A stretch of DNA of 64,000 nt from Sphaerisporangium perillae (GCF_023276435.1 NZ_JALLPO010000003.1:62001-126000), one strand, 5' to 3'; counted from the first letter of the stretch, positions 1 to 13,756 are shown. Numbers and translations: made by a program. Notes: generated from the sequence alone by a model not told the origin.

Positions 1-246
1 GGTGCCGAGCGTCGCGATCAGCGCCACCCGGTTCACGTAGTCGACCGTGGTGAACCGGGCCACCTCGCGGTCCGACAGTCGGGGACGCGGGCCGAAGAAG
101 CGGAAGTAGATCGACTGGTCGGACAGCCGGGAGTAGAAGCCGCGGAGGATGTCGGCGTCCTCCGGCCGGATGGGGCGCAGGTGCGCGGTGCCCCCGTCGG
201 CGAGGACGACGTCGGCCTCCCAATGGGCGGGGTAGTGAAGTTCCAC
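1..246 (-). CDS. GNAT-family acetyltransferase domain, N-terminal fragment
   Basis: The first 82 codons of a protein that runs off the left edge. The GTG start at 246 is the best one available, and the ORF reads VELHYPAHWEADVVLADGG and onward. The section HLRPIRPEDADILRGFYSRL followed by FRFFGP and FTTVDYVNRVAL is the opening of a GNAT acetyltransferase fold. This exact style (short lead, RPIRPEDA, TTVDYVNR) is typical of actinobacterial proteins in which GNAT is fused to an acyl-CoA-synthetase-like domain and which acetylate protein lysines. Whether that second domain follows cannot be seen here. It is divergent from the sugar kinase at 400. Confidence 0.7.
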   Translation of the reverse strand, partial: MELHYPAHWEADVVLADGGTAHLRPIRPEDADILRGFYSRLSDQSIYFRFFGPRPRLSDREVARFTTVDYVNRVALIATLGT

Positions 247-399
247 ATTGATGAGGGTAAGCGGCTTTCTGTCTGATTCGTTGGGCAACGCTTGTGCATC
301 GACTGTGCACGGGTGTCCGCTCTATGCCCCACGCCCCGGCTTGAAGCTGTTAGGTTTTCTGTCAGCAGCCTCCTGTAGTGCCAGCAAGGTGGTGACATC

Positions 400-1293
400 A
401 TGACGCGGGTTGTCGTGGTGGGCGATCTGATGACCGATGCGGTCGCACGCGCCCGCTACCCTCTCGCCAGGGCGAGCGACACTCCGGCCGTCGTCACCAT
501 GCATGGTGGCGGCTCCGGGGCGAACATCGCTTCCTGGCTTGCCGTCGAGGGTGCGGAGGTGGCCTTCGTCGGCCGCCGAGGCGCCGACATCACAGGTCGT
601 AACCGTGACATGGAGCTCATGGGATACGGCGTGGACGCCCGCCTGGTCATGGATCCCGAGCGACCTACGGGCACCTGTGTGGTCCTGGTGACCCACAAGG
701 GCGAGCGCACTCTGCTCTCCGACCCGGGAGCCAACGCCGCCCTCTCCCCCGAAGACCTGCCGCGCGACCTGTTCTCCCAGGGCGGGCACCTGCACGTCTC
801 CGGATACACCCTGCTCAACGAGGGCTCGCGTGACGCCGGGCTGGCCGCGATCGATCACGCGCGCCGCGCCGGCATGTCCATCTCGGTCGACTGCGCCTCG
901 GCGGCGCCGCTGGAGCGCACCGGCGCCGAGCCGTTCCTCGAGTGGACCGGCAGCGCCAAGCTGCTGTTCGCCAACGACGCGCAGGCCAAGGTGCTCACCG
1001 GGCGTGACGACCCGGCCTCCGCCGCCAAGGTGCTCACGGCCTGGTTCCCGCAGGTCGTGATCAAGCTGGGCGCCGAAGGGGCCCTGTGGTACACCAACAA
1101 CCGGCCCGAGCCCGTCCGCGCCCCGGCCGACCACATCGAGCGGAGCGTCGACGGCACCGGCGCGGGTGACGCCTTCACGGCGGGCTTCCTGCAGCCGTGG
1201 CTGGAGGGCAAGCAGCCGGCCGACGCGCTCGCCGCGGGCAACGCCCTGGCCGCCAAGGCCATCAGCAACCTGGGCGCCCGCCCCCGCCTCTGA
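400..1293 (+). CDS. PfkB-family carbohydrate kinase
   Basis: A 297-aa cytoplasmic sugar kinase of the ribokinase/PfkB family, which transfers phosphate from ATP to a sugar or nucleoside hydroxyl. The N-terminal GGGSGANIASWLA (about residues 36-48) matches PfkB signature 1. DGTGAGDAFTAGF (251-263) is signature 2, with the catalytic base at Asp257 in GAGD. Length is normal for the family. AAGGTGG sits 7 nt upstream of the ATG and supports the start. The gene stands alone, so the substrate cannot be inferred; adenosine, ribose or a ketohexose are all possible. Confidence 0.85.
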   Translation: MTRVVVVGDLMTDAVARARYPLARASDTPAVVTMHGGGSGANIASWLAVEGAEVAFVGRRGADITGRNRDMELMGYGVDARLVMDPERPTGTCVVLVTHKGERTLLSDPGANAALSPEDLPRDLFSQGGHLHVSGYTLLNEGSRDAGLAAIDHARRAGMSISVDCASAAPLERTGAEPFLEWTGSAKLLFANDAQAKVLTGRDDPASAAKVLTAWFPQVVIKLGAEGALWYTNNRPEPVRAPADHIERSVDGTGAGDAFTAGFLQPWLEGKQPADALAAGNALAAKAISNLGARPRL

Positions 1294-1472
1294 CCCCGCC
1301 GCACATACACGCGCCACGGAGCCTCTAGCCGCGCCGCCCGGACGTTCATCGGGACCTCCAGCCCTGCCCGTATACGGATGCCGGCCGGGGCCGACCACCA
1401 ATGTGCGCGCGACAGCCAGCACCTCGTCATCTGGCCCCGGGGCTCTGCATGTGCTCAGGGGGCGGCGGGTCG

Positions 1473-3698
1473 TCAGTTCGTGGTGGCGAGGGCTAGGGGG
1501 AGGACGGCGGGGGCGCCGGCCTGGCGGAGCAGGGACGCGGCCATGGTCATGGTCCAGCCGGTGTCGATGCGGTCGTCCACCAGCAGCACCGGCCCCGCGG
1601 AGACGTCGGCGGCGGGCGGCGCCAGGGTGGCCCGCAGGGCGCGCACCCGCTGGGCGCTGTTGTACTGGCGGCCGGGAGGGCCGTGCAGGTAGCCCAGGGA
1701 ACCGAGATGGGCCAGCCTGCCGATGGCGGCCAGCCGCTCCCCCAGCGTCGAGATCAGCACCGGCCGGGTCGCGGAGGGCATTGTGACCACCGACACCGGA
1801 CGCTCGGCCCAGCGCCATGAGCTCAGCACCTTGACCACCGCGTCGAACACCTCGTCGGGCACCGGACCGTCGGGGGCATCCTCGGCCAGCAGCCGCCGCA
1901 GGGTGTTCCCCCAGCCGATGTCGGTGAGCCGGCCGAGGGCACGCCCCGGCTCCGCCGCCACCTCGGGGCGGATGCGGCCGGACAGGCCCAGCTCCTTAAG
2001 GCCCGTGGGCCACTGCCGCCGAGGCTCGACGTCGACTCCGGGCCGATGGAGCCGTTCCCGGGCGCTCTGGACGGCGCCGGCCGCGATCTCCACGGAGCGG
2101 TGCGCCCCCGTGCAGTTGTCGCAGCGCCCGCAGGGACGGGCGGTGTCGTCGTCGAGGTGCCGCCTGAGGAACTCCTCACGGCATTCGGTGGTGGCGATGT
2201 AGCCGAGCATGGCCCGCTGCTCGGCCGCGCGCTCAGCGGCGACCCGCGCGTACCTCTCGGTGTCGTACGCCCATGGCCGCCCGGTGGCCTGCCAGCCGCC
2301 CTTGACCCGCTTGGCGGCACCGTCCACGTCGAGGACCTTGAGCATCGTCTCGAGCCGGTTGCGGCTCAGATCGACCCGCGTCTCCAGCGCCGCCGTGGAC
2401 ATCGTGCCCTCCTCGGCCAGGGTGTCGAGCGTGGCGCGCACGATCGGCTCGGGCGGGAACGCGAGCGAGGCGAAATAGGCCCAGATATCGCGATCTTCCG
2501 GCCCGGGGAGCAGGATCACCTCCGCACGCTCGACTCCACGGCCCGCCCGGCCGACCTGCTGGTAGTACGCCACCGGCGACGCGGGGGCTCCGACGTGGAT
2601 GACGAAGCCGAGGTCGGGCTTGTCGAACCCCATGCCGAGGGCCGACGTGGCGACGAGGGCTTTCAGCCGGTTGGCGAGGAGGGCCTGCTCGGCGGCGAGC
2701 CGGTCGGCGGGGTCGGTCTGCCCGGAGTACGCGGCGACCTCGTGCCCCTGGTCACGAAGGTAGGCGGCGATCTCCTGGGTGGCGGCGACGGTGAGCGTGT
2801 AGATGATGCCGGAGCCCGGCAGCTCGCGCAGCGTCTGGGCGAGCCAGCCGAGCCGCTGCTCGGCCGTCCCCAGCCGGACGACGCCGAGGTGAAGGCTGTC
2901 CCTCTCGAGCGGGCCACGCAGCACCAGCGTGGCCCCGGCCCCCTCGGCGGCGGACGACGCCGTCTCACCGGCAACGGCTGCTCCCTGCGGAGAGGAGGGC
3001 GCGGCGTCGCCAGGCCCGCCCCCTTCCAGGGCGGAGGACGCGATGTCGCCGGCACCGGCGTGCTCGACGGCGCCGGGGGCTCCGGCCCCCAGTTGCTCGG
3101 CGATGTCGCGGGTGACCCTGGCGTTGGCGGTGGCCGTGGTGGCGAGCACGGGCACGCCCGGCGGCAGGTCGGCCAGCAGGGTGCGCAGCCGCCGGTAGTC
3201 GGGGCGGAAGTCGTGCCCCCAGTCGGAGATGCAGTGGGCCTCGTCCACGACGACGAGGCCCGCGCCGGCCGCGAGCTTCGGCAGGACCAGGTCGCGGAAG
3301 TCGGGGTTGTTGAGCCGCTCGGGGCTGACCAGCAGCACGTCGACCTCGCCGTGCTCGACCTCGGTGTGGATGAGGTCCCACTCGTCGACGTTGGCGGAGT
3401 TGATCGTGGCGGCGTGGACGCCCGCGCGCTCGGCCGCGGCGATCTGGTTGCGCATGAGTGCCAGCAGCGGCGAGACGATGACGGTGGGGCCCGCGCCCCG
3501 CGCGCGCAGCAGGGCGGTGGCGATGAAGTAGACCGCCGACTTGCCCCAGCCGGTGCGCTGGACGACCAGCGCGCGCCGCCGGTCGACGACCAGCGCCCGG
3601 ATGGCGGACCACTGGTCGTCCCGGAGCCTGGCTTGCTCACCCGCCAGGGCTCGCAATTTGCCCTCGGCTTCGGCCCGCAGACCGCTCTCGTCAACCAT
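1473..3698 (-). CDS. RecQ-family DNA helicase with C-terminal phosphoribosyltransferase-like domain
   Basis: A 741-aa superfamily 2 helicase. Walker A is TGWGKS (49-54) and the DEAH box is at 152-155 in [17 protein letters not shown], followed by a RecQ-type second helicase lobe and a cysteine cluster (CREEF...CGRCDNC) that is the RecQ zinc-binding module. The C-terminus carries [15 protein letters not shown], a phosphoribosyltransferase-like loop seen in the actinobacterial version of this protein. The ATG at 3698 has AAGGA just upstream, so the longer open frame back to 3890 is not used. A low-complexity Ala/Gly/Ser insertion of about 50 residues (about 205-256) interrupts the region between the two helicase lobes. 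Likely role: DNA repair. It is divergent from parC. Confidence 0.85.
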   Translation of the reverse strand: MVDESGLRAEAEGKLRALAGEQARLRDDQWSAIRALVVDRRRALVVQRTGWGKSAVYFIATALLRARGAGPTVIVSPLLALMRNQIAAAERAGVHAATINSANVDEWDLIHTEVEHGEVDVLLVSPERLNNPDFRDLVLPKLAAGAGLVVVDEAHCISDWGHDFRPDYRRLRTLLADLPPGVPVLATTATANARVTRDIAEQLGAGAPGAVEHAGAGDIASSALEGGGPGDAAPSSPQGAAVAGETASSAAEGAGATLVLRGPLERDSLHLGVVRLGTAEQRLGWLAQTLRELPGSGIIYTLTVAATQEIAAYLRDQGHEVAAYSGQTDPADRLAAEQALLANRLKALVATSALGMGFDKPDLGFVIHVGAPASPVAYYQQVGRAGRGVERAEVILLPGPEDRDIWAYFASLAFPPEPIVRATLDTLAEEGTMSTAALETRVDLSRNRLETMLKVLDVDGAAKRVKGGWQATGRPWAYDTERYARVAAERAAEQRAMLGYIATTECREEFLRRHLDDDTARPCGRCDNCTGAHRSVEIAAGAVQSARERLHRPGVDVEPRRQWPTGLKELGLSGRIRPEVAAEPGRALGRLTDIGWGNTLRRLLAEDAPDGPVPDEVFDAVVKVLSSWRWAERPVSVVTMPSATRPVLISTLGERLAAIGRLAHLGSLGYLHGPPGRQYNSAQRVRALRATLAPPAADVSAGPVLLVDDRIDTGWTMTMAASLLRQAGAPAVLPLALATTN

Positions 3699-3916
3699 GC
3701 ATCCTTGGTACCAGGTCCCGGTGACGTTTTCGGCCGTCAGCGGCCATGCTGTGGACGACGAGCGACCGTCCACAGCTCCGGGATCCCGCGAAGCGCCCTT
3801 CCGGCGCAGCCGTAGGCCCCTCGCCCCTGCGCGGCCGAAGGCGAGATGCCCGCCGCATGCGGGGCAAAAGCCCTTCGAGTCGCGGAGCACCTCTCACCTT
3901 CGGCACAATGTTCGAT

Positions 3917-6430
<2,514 letters not shown>

Positions 6431-6492
6431 TCTGGGGTGGCCGAGAGCGTCCTTCCAGCCACCTCAGGTGAATCACCGCCCAGCGGGTCAGG

Positions 6493-6876
6493 TCAGCATT
6501 TACTCGCACCGTCAAAATTGCGAGGTCCCCTGGGGACCTGATGCTTGATGGTCTGCCCTGGCGCCACGGTGCGGCAGGAGCCGTCCTTCCCGAACGCCCA
6601 GACGATCTTGAGGTTCATGCGGTAACCGCAATCGTTCCGGGCATAGCCCGTCTTGTGGATACTGCCCGTCTTCTGCCAGACCGCGACGCAGCGCGGAGCG
6701 TTTCCCAGGGGCCTCGCTGCCGACCCGGCTGAGATCAGCGAGGTCGCGGGCACCTGCGCCGCGTTGTCCGTGCTCGTCACGGCTGCGCAGGCGGGTGCCT
6801 GCATCAGTGACAGGGCGGTGATGGCCGCCGCGACGGGAGCGAGCGCCGCAACGGAAGCGTGGTGAGGTATGCGCAT
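6493..6876 (-). CDS. small secreted four-cysteine protein, tendamistat (alpha-amylase inhibitor)-like
   Basis: A 127-aa precursor with a clear signal peptide ending near ACAAVTS. The start at 6876 is preceded by GAAAGGG at good spacing. The mature part has four cysteines. Spacing between the second and third cysteine is 18 residues, as in tendamistat, and VAPGQ follows the third cysteine exactly as in tendamistat. CVAVWQ also resembles tendamistat CVTLYQ. The amylase-blocking WRY triad is not present in the first loop, which instead holds TGSIHKTGY. The fold call is therefore good, but amylase inhibition is doubtful; a different enzyme target or another secreted function is possible. Divergent from the regulator at 7107. 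Confidence 0.6.
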   Translation of the reverse strand: MRIPHHASVAALAPVAAAITALSLMQAPACAAVTSTDNAAQVPATSLISAGSAARPLGNAPRCVAVWQKTGSIHKTGYARNDCGYRMNLKIVWAFGKDGSCRTVAPGQTIKHQVPRGPRNFDGASKC

Positions 6877-7106
6877 CAGCACACCCTTTCTCTCTTCTGA
6901 GCCCAACGACGACCGGGGAAGCGTAAGCGGGCCCTGAAAGCCGTCTCGCAAAACGCACGGAAGACCTTCTGAATCCGTCATGGCTTCTCTCACCGAAAGA
7001 GCCTGACAGAAGTCATGGGCAGAGTTGTAAACCCATCCGTCTGAGCGCAAACTCCCTGGTTGAGGTCGTACAGGCATGCAGTCATCGTTTCGATGAAGGG
7101 GCGTCC

Positions 7107-8105
7107 ATGGCGCTGAGAATTCATTTCACGGGTGAGGACTTGGCGCGAACATGGATCGCGTCGGAGCCGGATGCGATGTGGGAGACGATGCTCAGCCTGT
7201 ACCGGCTGCGACGCCGGGAGCAGACGGTGGTCTTCAGCGAATGGAAGAAGACCGCGCTGGCGCGGATACCAGCGGGCACGCGGTTGCTGACCACGCTGGC
7301 CCCGGCGCGAGGCTACGCCGCCGACTTCCTCACTCCGCGGGCGGAGTCGGGCTCGGTGGCGGCGGGCATCGAGGCCCTGCGCCGTACCACAGGCGAGCGA
7401 TTGCGCATGGATATGACCGAACTGGCCTGGCGGCACCCGGGCAAGCGGCTACCCCAGTGGGCCGGGCAACTGGCGGTGGGCCGCCCAGAGGCGCTGGGCG
7501 CCGTCGTCACCGCAGTCGACGCCTACTTCCACGCCTGCCTTTCTCCGCACTGGTCGCACATCCATGCGCAGGTCGATCAGGAGCGCACGCGCCGCGCCCG
7601 CCTGCTGTCCAAGGGCGGCTGGCAGGCGGTGCTCTCCGCACTGCACCCGTCGGCCAGGTGGAGCTTCCCCACGCTCGAGCTGTCCTATCCGGCCGAGCAT
7701 GACATCCACCTGCGCGGCCGGGGCCTGGTGCTGCAGCCGTCGTTCTTCTGCCGGCAGACCCCCATCACGTTGCGCGACCCCGGCCTGCCCCCGATCCTGG
7801 TCTACCCGATAGAACACGACCTCGCCTGGGCACACGGCCCGGCTCCTGACCGATATCCGACGCTGAGGAGCCTGCTCGGCACCACCCGAGCCCACGTCCT
7901 GGAAACCCTCGGGCAGGGCGATTGCACCACCACCGAACTCGCCCGGCGGCTGAACATCCCGCGCTCCACCGCCAGCCGGCAACTCACCACGCTGCGCGAG
8001 GCCGGCCTGGTGAACAGCCATCCTCTCGGCCAAGCCGTGCTGCACACCATCACCGACCTTGGCGTCGCGCTCCTCAACGGCCGCCGGTCTGGTCTTATCG
8101 CCTGA
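7107..8105 (+). CDS. ArsR-type winged-helix transcriptional regulator with long N-terminal domain
   Basis: A 332-aa protein. The last 80 residues hold a winged helix: TRAHVLETLGQGDCTTTELARRLNIPRSTASRQLTTLREAGLV is a standard ArsR/MarR-like recognition unit with a following wing. The first 240 residues are a helical domain (LARTWIASEPDAMWETMLSLYRL) shared by a group of actinobacterial ArsR-like regulators of unknown ligand. No metal-binding cysteine pair is visible in the recognition helix region. It faces the secreted tendamistat-like gene across about 230 bp, so control of that gene is possible but not shown. Confidence 0.75.
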   Translation: MALRIHFTGEDLARTWIASEPDAMWETMLSLYRLRRREQTVVFSEWKKTALARIPAGTRLLTTLAPARGYAADFLTPRAESGSVAAGIEALRRTTGERLRMDMTELAWRHPGKRLPQWAGQLAVGRPEALGAVVTAVDAYFHACLSPHWSHIHAQVDQERTRRARLLSKGGWQAVLSALHPSARWSFPTLELSYPAEHDIHLRGRGLVLQPSFFCRQTPITLRDPGLPPILVYPIEHDLAWAHGPAPDRYPTLRSLLGTTRAHVLETLGQGDCTTTELARRLNIPRSTASRQLTTLREAGLVNSHPLGQAVLHTITDLGVALLNGRRSGLIA

Positions 8106-8119
8106 TCTAGCGGGCTGCT

Positions 8120-8494
8120 CTAGTCGGCGTCGCAGAGGCAGAAGGGGTGGCCCGCCGGGTCGAGGAAGACGGTGAAGCCGCCCTCCTTCTCGCCCGGCTG
8201 GTAGGGGTGCTTGACGGCGCCCAGCGCCAGCACCTGGGCCTCGGCCTTGGCGCGGTCGTCCACCGTCAGGTCGAGGTGGAACTGCTGCGGACGCTCGGAG
8301 GTGGGCCACTCGGGCGGCTGGTAGTCGTCCGCCTGCTGGAAAGACAGCCGCATCGGGCCGCCGTCGCCGATGCTCACCCAGCCGTCGTCCTCGTAGAGGA
8401 CCTCCCAGCCGACGATGGAAGAGTAGAACCCGGCCAGGGCCTTGGGGTCGGGACAGTCGAGCACGACGGCCCGCATCCGCGCGATCTCGCCCAT
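8120..8494 (-). CDS. VOC (glyoxalase/bleomycin-resistance fold) family protein
   Basis: A 124-aa single-module vicinal oxygen chelate protein. It opens with MRAVVLDCPDPKALAGFYSSIVGWEV, the usual first beta-alpha-beta unit, and ends with FLDPAGHPFCLCD, the usual last strand. AGGAG lies 5 nt upstream of the ATG at 8494, which fixes the start; the longer frame to 8512 is not needed. Members are dioxygenases, glyoxalase-like enzymes or antibiotic-binding proteins. The residues here do not single out one of these. Divergent from the thioredoxin-fold gene at 8668. Confidence 0.85.
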   Translation of the reverse strand: MGEIARMRAVVLDCPDPKALAGFYSSIVGWEVLYEDDGWVSIGDGGPMRLSFQQADDYQPPEWPTSERPQQFHLDLTVDDRAKAEAQVLALGAVKHPYQPGEKEGGFTVFLDPAGHPFCLCDAD

Positions 8495-8577
8495 TGTCAC
8501 TCCTCTGCTCACATCCGTGCGGCAACACCACCGAGAACCTTACAGTGGTGCCGCCGGCCCGGAATCCGCCGTGTACG

Positions 8578-8649
8578 AACCGGCCGGCTCCGTGAAGCAC
8601 GGCCTCTCCGCCGCCTACCCGAGCGGGGCGCTCCAAACCGGCCGGCTCC
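8578..8649. repeat. 14-bp direct repeat containing CCGGCCGG
   Basis: AACCGGCCGGCTCC occurs at 8578-8591 and again at 8636-8649, in the divergent promoter region between the VOC gene and the thioredoxin-fold gene. Each copy has the palindromic core CCGGCCGG. They could be a pair of operator sites; no cognate regulator is evident. Confidence 0.45.
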
Positions 8650-8667
8650 CCGGGGGACAATGGCACC

Positions 8668-9225
8668 ATGGCCGTCACCTCGTTCATGGTGCCGCTCGGC
8701 ACCCTCGCTCCCGACTTCGATCTCCCGTCCGTCGACGGGCGCCGTGTGTCGCTCGCCGACCTCGAGAGCACGCCGGCGACCCTGGTGATCTTCCTGTCCA
8801 ACCACTGCCCGTATGTGCGCCGCATCGAGCAGGGCATCGGCGCGCTGGCCGCCGACCACAGCGACCGGATGGCCACCGTCGCCATCTGCAGCAACGACGT
8901 CGTGAACTACCCCGATGACGGCGCCGCCCACCTGGCCCGCCAGGCCGAGCGCGCGGGCTTCGAGTTCCCCTACCTCATCGACGAGTCGCAGGACGTGGCC
9001 CGCGCCTACAACGCGGCCTGCACGCCCGACTTCTTCCTCTACGACGCCGACCGGCGCCTGGCCTACCGAGGCGAGTTCGACGACGCCCGCCCGTCGAATC
9101 AGGTGCCGGTGACCGGCTCCTCGCTGCGCCGCGCGATCGACGCCGTGCTCACCGGGCGGCCGGTGCCGGGACCGCAGAACCCCAGCCTGGGGTGCGGCAT
9201 CAAATGGAAGCCGGGCACCGACTAG
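8668..9225 (+). CDS. thioredoxin-fold (AhpC/TSA-like) protein
   Basis: A 185-aa cytoplasmic protein of the AhpC/TSA/thioredoxin superfamily. It has the typical opening LAPDFDLPSVDGRRVSL, a strand LVIFLSNHCPYV with a single active-site-position cysteine (Cys47) in place of a CxxC pair, and AACTPDFFLYD with a second cysteine and cis-proline. The C-terminal LGCGIKWK is characteristic of this peroxiredoxin-like subgroup. Likely role: thiol-based redox or peroxide handling. The partner and substrate are unknown. Confidence 0.8.
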   Translation: MAVTSFMVPLGTLAPDFDLPSVDGRRVSLADLESTPATLVIFLSNHCPYVRRIEQGIGALAADHSDRMATVAICSNDVVNYPDDGAAHLARQAERAGFEFPYLIDESQDVARAYNAACTPDFFLYDADRRLAYRGEFDDARPSNQVPVTGSSLRRAIDAVLTGRPVPGPQNPSLGCGIKWKPGTD

Positions 9226-9260
9226 ACCCGCTCCACGGGCACAGGACAGGGCGGGAGGGG

Positions 9261-9599
9261 TCAGCGAGTGTGGCCCGCGGAGGGCACCGTGTCGCCTCGC
9301 GCGGCCGACGGAATGGCGGTCAGCAACTCCCAGGGCTCGCCGTCATGCCAGAAGTCGATGAGCTTGGCGACGCCCTTCCCCGGCTCGAAGTCGCCGTACC
9401 CGTAGGGCCCGAAGCAGCCGGCCTCCTCCAGGGCGATGATCAGCGGGTCGTCGTCCGGGAGGGTCGCCACGTAGGCGGCGGCGTCCAGGAGCGCGAGCGC
9501 GCAGCGCGCGTTCCAGCCGCCGTCTCGGCGCTGGACCCGGTCGAGCCTCCACCTGGCCCGCGCGCGTAGATAGCCGGCGAGCGAATCGGTCGTCCCCAC
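9261..9599 (-). CDS. small protein of unknown function
   Basis: About 112 aa, starting at the second of two adjacent GTG codons (9602 and 9599); GGAGAGG lies 7 nt upstream of the second. I do not recognise the family. The sequence is helical and soluble: SLAGYLRARARWRLDRVQRRD, then LALLDAAAYVATLPDDDPLIIALEEAG, then a GYGDFEPG turn and LIDFWHDG. No signal peptide or metal motif is visible. It is divergent from the carbonic anhydrase gene, and the shared 140-bp promoter region carries two look-alike palindromes. Codon use is host-like. Confidence 0.65.
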   Translation of the reverse strand: MGTTDSLAGYLRARARWRLDRVQRRDGGWNARCALALLDAAAYVATLPDDDPLIIALEEAGCFGPYGYGDFEPGKGVAKLIDFWHDGEPWELLTAIPSAARGDTVPSAGHTR

Positions 9600-9621
9600 C
9601 ACGAAGCCTCTCCACGATCTT

Positions 9622-9655
9622 TCACTTAGAGTGGAAACATCATCACCTAAAGTGA
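9622..9655. promoter_or_regulatory. pair of look-alike palindromic sites, 21 bp apart
   Basis: TCACTTAGAGTG (from 9622) and TCACCTAAAGTG (from 9643) are near-identical dyads of the form TCAC-yTArA-GTG. They are exactly 21 bp (two helical turns) apart, between the divergent genes at 9599 and 9741. The layout fits two dimers of one repressor or activator bound on the same face of the DNA. No regulator gene adjoins them. Confidence 0.55.
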
Positions 9656-9740
9656 CGCGTGATCGTGGGATCTTTGCGAAGCCTCTTCGAGGACACCCCC
9701 CGGGGTATTCGCGAAACCGGCATCCGGGAATATTGGCATC

Positions 9741-10241
9741 ATGACGGAAGCCTTCGACGATCTGCTGACCGCCAACGAGGACTTCGCCCGATCCTTCCAG
9801 CACTCCAGCCTCAGCGGCCGCGCGAGGCGCGGCCTCGCCGTGGTCACGTGCATGGACTCGCGGATCGACCCCCTCAACCTCCTAGGCCTCAAGGCCGGCG
9901 ACGCCAAGATCCTGCGTAACGCGGGTGCGCGCGTGACCGACGACGTCCTGCGGACGCTCGTCCTCGCGGTGTACCTTCTCGACGTCGACCGCGTCCTGGT
10001 GATGCCGCACACCGACTGCCGAATGGCCAAATCAACCGACGAGGACGTCCACGAGCTGATCAGCCGCCAGTACGGCGTGGACACGCGCAGCCTGGAGTTC
10101 CACACCGTCCCCGACCAAGACGCCGCGCTCCGGCGCGACATGATCCGCATCCGCACCTACCCCTACCTGCCGGAACGTCTCGCGGTAGGCGGGGCGGTCT
10201 ACGACGTGCACACCGGCAAGCTGATGCCCGTCGAGCTCTGA
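9741..10241 (+). CDS. beta-class carbonic anhydrase
   Basis: A 166-aa zinc enzyme for reversible hydration of carbon dioxide. All beta-class ligands are present: Cys37 in VTCMDSRID with the Asp39-Arg41 dyad, then His90 and Cys93 in MPHTDC. Length and order match the short actinobacterial form (Rv1284-like), which is cytoplasmic. The ATG at 9741 has only a weak ribosome site. A stem-loop with a short T run follows the stop. Confidence 0.88.
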   Translation: MTEAFDDLLTANEDFARSFQHSSLSGRARRGLAVVTCMDSRIDPLNLLGLKAGDAKILRNAGARVTDDVLRTLVLAVYLLDVDRVLVMPHTDCRMAKSTDEDVHELISRQYGVDTRSLEFHTVPDQDAALRRDMIRIRTYPYLPERLAVGGAVYDVHTGKLMPVEL

Positions 10242-10260
10242 CGTCTCCTACGACCCGGAG

Positions 10261-10287
10261 GGCCGGGGCTTCCTGCTCCCGGCCTTT
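10261..10287 (+). terminator. intrinsic terminator-like stem-loop after the carbonic anhydrase gene
   Basis: GGCCGGG (10261-10267) pairs perfectly with CCCGGCC (10278-10284) around a 10-nt loop and is followed by TTT. It lies 20 bp past the stop at 10241, in the gap to convergent parE. Confidence 0.55.
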
Positions 10288-10347
10288 CCGGTCTCCCGCC
10301 CAGCCGGTCGGTTCCGGCCCGTGGGTGCGGCGGGGCCGCCGGCGGGA

Positions 10348-12420
<2,073 letters not shown>

Positions 12421-12664
12421 TCCCACTCCCACCGAGCATCGAACATGTGTGCGTAGCCTACCGTTTCTTGATGTTCTGGCGCGCCTAAGCGTGCCATCAA
12501 CAGGGGTACCTGCGTCATCCAGTGGTCGATTCACGTCACTTAACGACACATTCTGCTCTGGGCGTATCCGTAACGCGATTGGGAACGTCTGCGTCGGGTT
12601 AGATGTTGAGCCAAGTGACTGACGCCAAATCCCCACGTCAGTGGGGTGACCCGAAAGGCGATAC

Positions 12665-12892
12665 GTGACTGGAGCTCTCGCCCCCACCAAGCCGCTTACC
12701 GCCGTGGACCGTTGCGACCGGTGCGGCGCCCAGGCGTACATCCGCGCATCCCTCCCCGTGGGCGGGGAGCTACTGTTCTGCGCCCATCACGGGCGTCGGC
12801 ACGTTGCGGCTCTGCGCGACAAGGGCGCCGACATCCAGGACGAGTCGGCGCGCCTGAGCGAAACCCCTACATCCAACACCACCGAGCGATGA
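12665..12892 (+). CDS. DUF7455 small zinc-ribbon-like protein
   Basis: A 75-aa protein with CDRCGAQAYIRA near the start and FCAHHGRRH later, giving a CxxC...CxxH zinc knuckle. This small protein is conserved in actinomycetes next to parE and the principal sigma factor, which matches the layout here. It is divergent from parE. The function is unknown; the tail (DESARLSETPTSNTTER) is unstructured. Confidence 0.85.
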   Translation: MTGALAPTKPLTAVDRCDRCGAQAYIRASLPVGGELLFCAHHGRRHVAALRDKGADIQDESARLSETPTSNTTER

Positions 12893-13042
12893 GCATGCGC
12901 CCGTCGCTCTGACCCAGATAACCGAGCACAACCTCATAGAGTCAGTAGCGAACGCGGCGATCTCAGGCGGCGTCCCCCCGGACACCGCCATGGGACTCGC
13001 CGCTTCGCTTTGTCAGGGGTGGCGCCGGGCGGCCACCCGCGG

Positions 13043-13756
13043 TCACCTCACGCGGTAGTGATAGCGGCCGGAGGCGGTGAAGCCCTCGGCGGAGTACATC
13101 GAGATGGCGGCGGAGTTGCGCGCCAGGACGGACAGGTACGCGCCGGTCGCCCCCCGCGCCCGGCCGCCGGCCAGCAGGGCCCGCAGGACGCTGCGCCCCA
13201 GCCCGCGCCGCCGGGCCTCCGGCACCGTGGCCATGCAGTAGATCCCGAGCATGCCGCCCTGGAGCACCGAACGTCCCACCGCGACGGGCCTGCCCTCCTC
13301 TTCGACGGCGGCATAGCCGGCGGGCACCCCGCGGACGATGCGCTCGGCGGTGGCCAGCCCTTGGCCGAACCGCCCGTCCACGGCCCACCAGGTGGCCAGC
13401 CAGTCCTCGGAGGGCTCCTCCGCGATGGTCACGCGGTGCGCCACCGGGGACGCCGGCCCGTCCAGCGCGGCGGCCATGAACATCGTGTCGTCGACCAGGC
13501 GATATCCGCGCCCGGCCAGGAAGCCGTCGAGGCCGGACGGTGCGCGCAGGCCGACCGAGAAGACGCACGGCACCCCGCGGTCGGCGTAGAACCTCTCGGC
13601 CGCGTCGATCGCCTTGTCCAGGTCTTCCGGTTCACCCCAGGGAAGGATGGAATTGGCGCGTTTGGTCACCCCGTCCGCGTAGCGCAGGGTCCAGCCCCCG
13701 AGCGCCTCCTGGTGCGGCGCCGGCCAGGCGTGATGGACAAGGGTCTCGAAGTCCAC
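13043..13756 (-). CDS. GNAT-family N-acetyltransferase
   Basis: A 237-aa protein in the actinobacterial family that opens ETLVHHAWPAPHQEALGGWTLRYADGVTKRANS. The acetyl-CoA-binding GNAT core is at the C-terminus: LGIYCMATVPEARRRGLGRSV is motif A with the RRRGLG pyrophosphate loop, and NSAAISMYSAEGF is motif B. The GTG at 13756 is preferred because GGAG lies 5 nt upstream; a GTG at 13822 would add 22 residues. The substrate is unknown. Divergent from yaaA. Confidence 0.82.
   Translation of the reverse strand: MDFETLVHHAWPAPHQEALGGWTLRYADGVTKRANSILPWGEPEDLDKAIDAAERFYADRGVPCVFSVGLRAPSGLDGFLAGRGYRLVDDTMFMAAALDGPASPVAHRVTIAEEPSEDWLATWWAVDGRFGQGLATAERIVRGVPAGYAAVEEEGRPVAVGRSVLQGGMLGIYCMATVPEARRRGLGRSVLRALLAGGRARGATGAYLSVLARNSAAISMYSAEGFTASGRYHYRVR

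Noticed and set aside
6431-6492. Possible terminator between parC and the tendamistat-like gene
   Set aside because: Arms TGGGGTGGC/GCCACCTCA pair with one mismatch but the loop is 16 nt and there is no T run; too weak to call.
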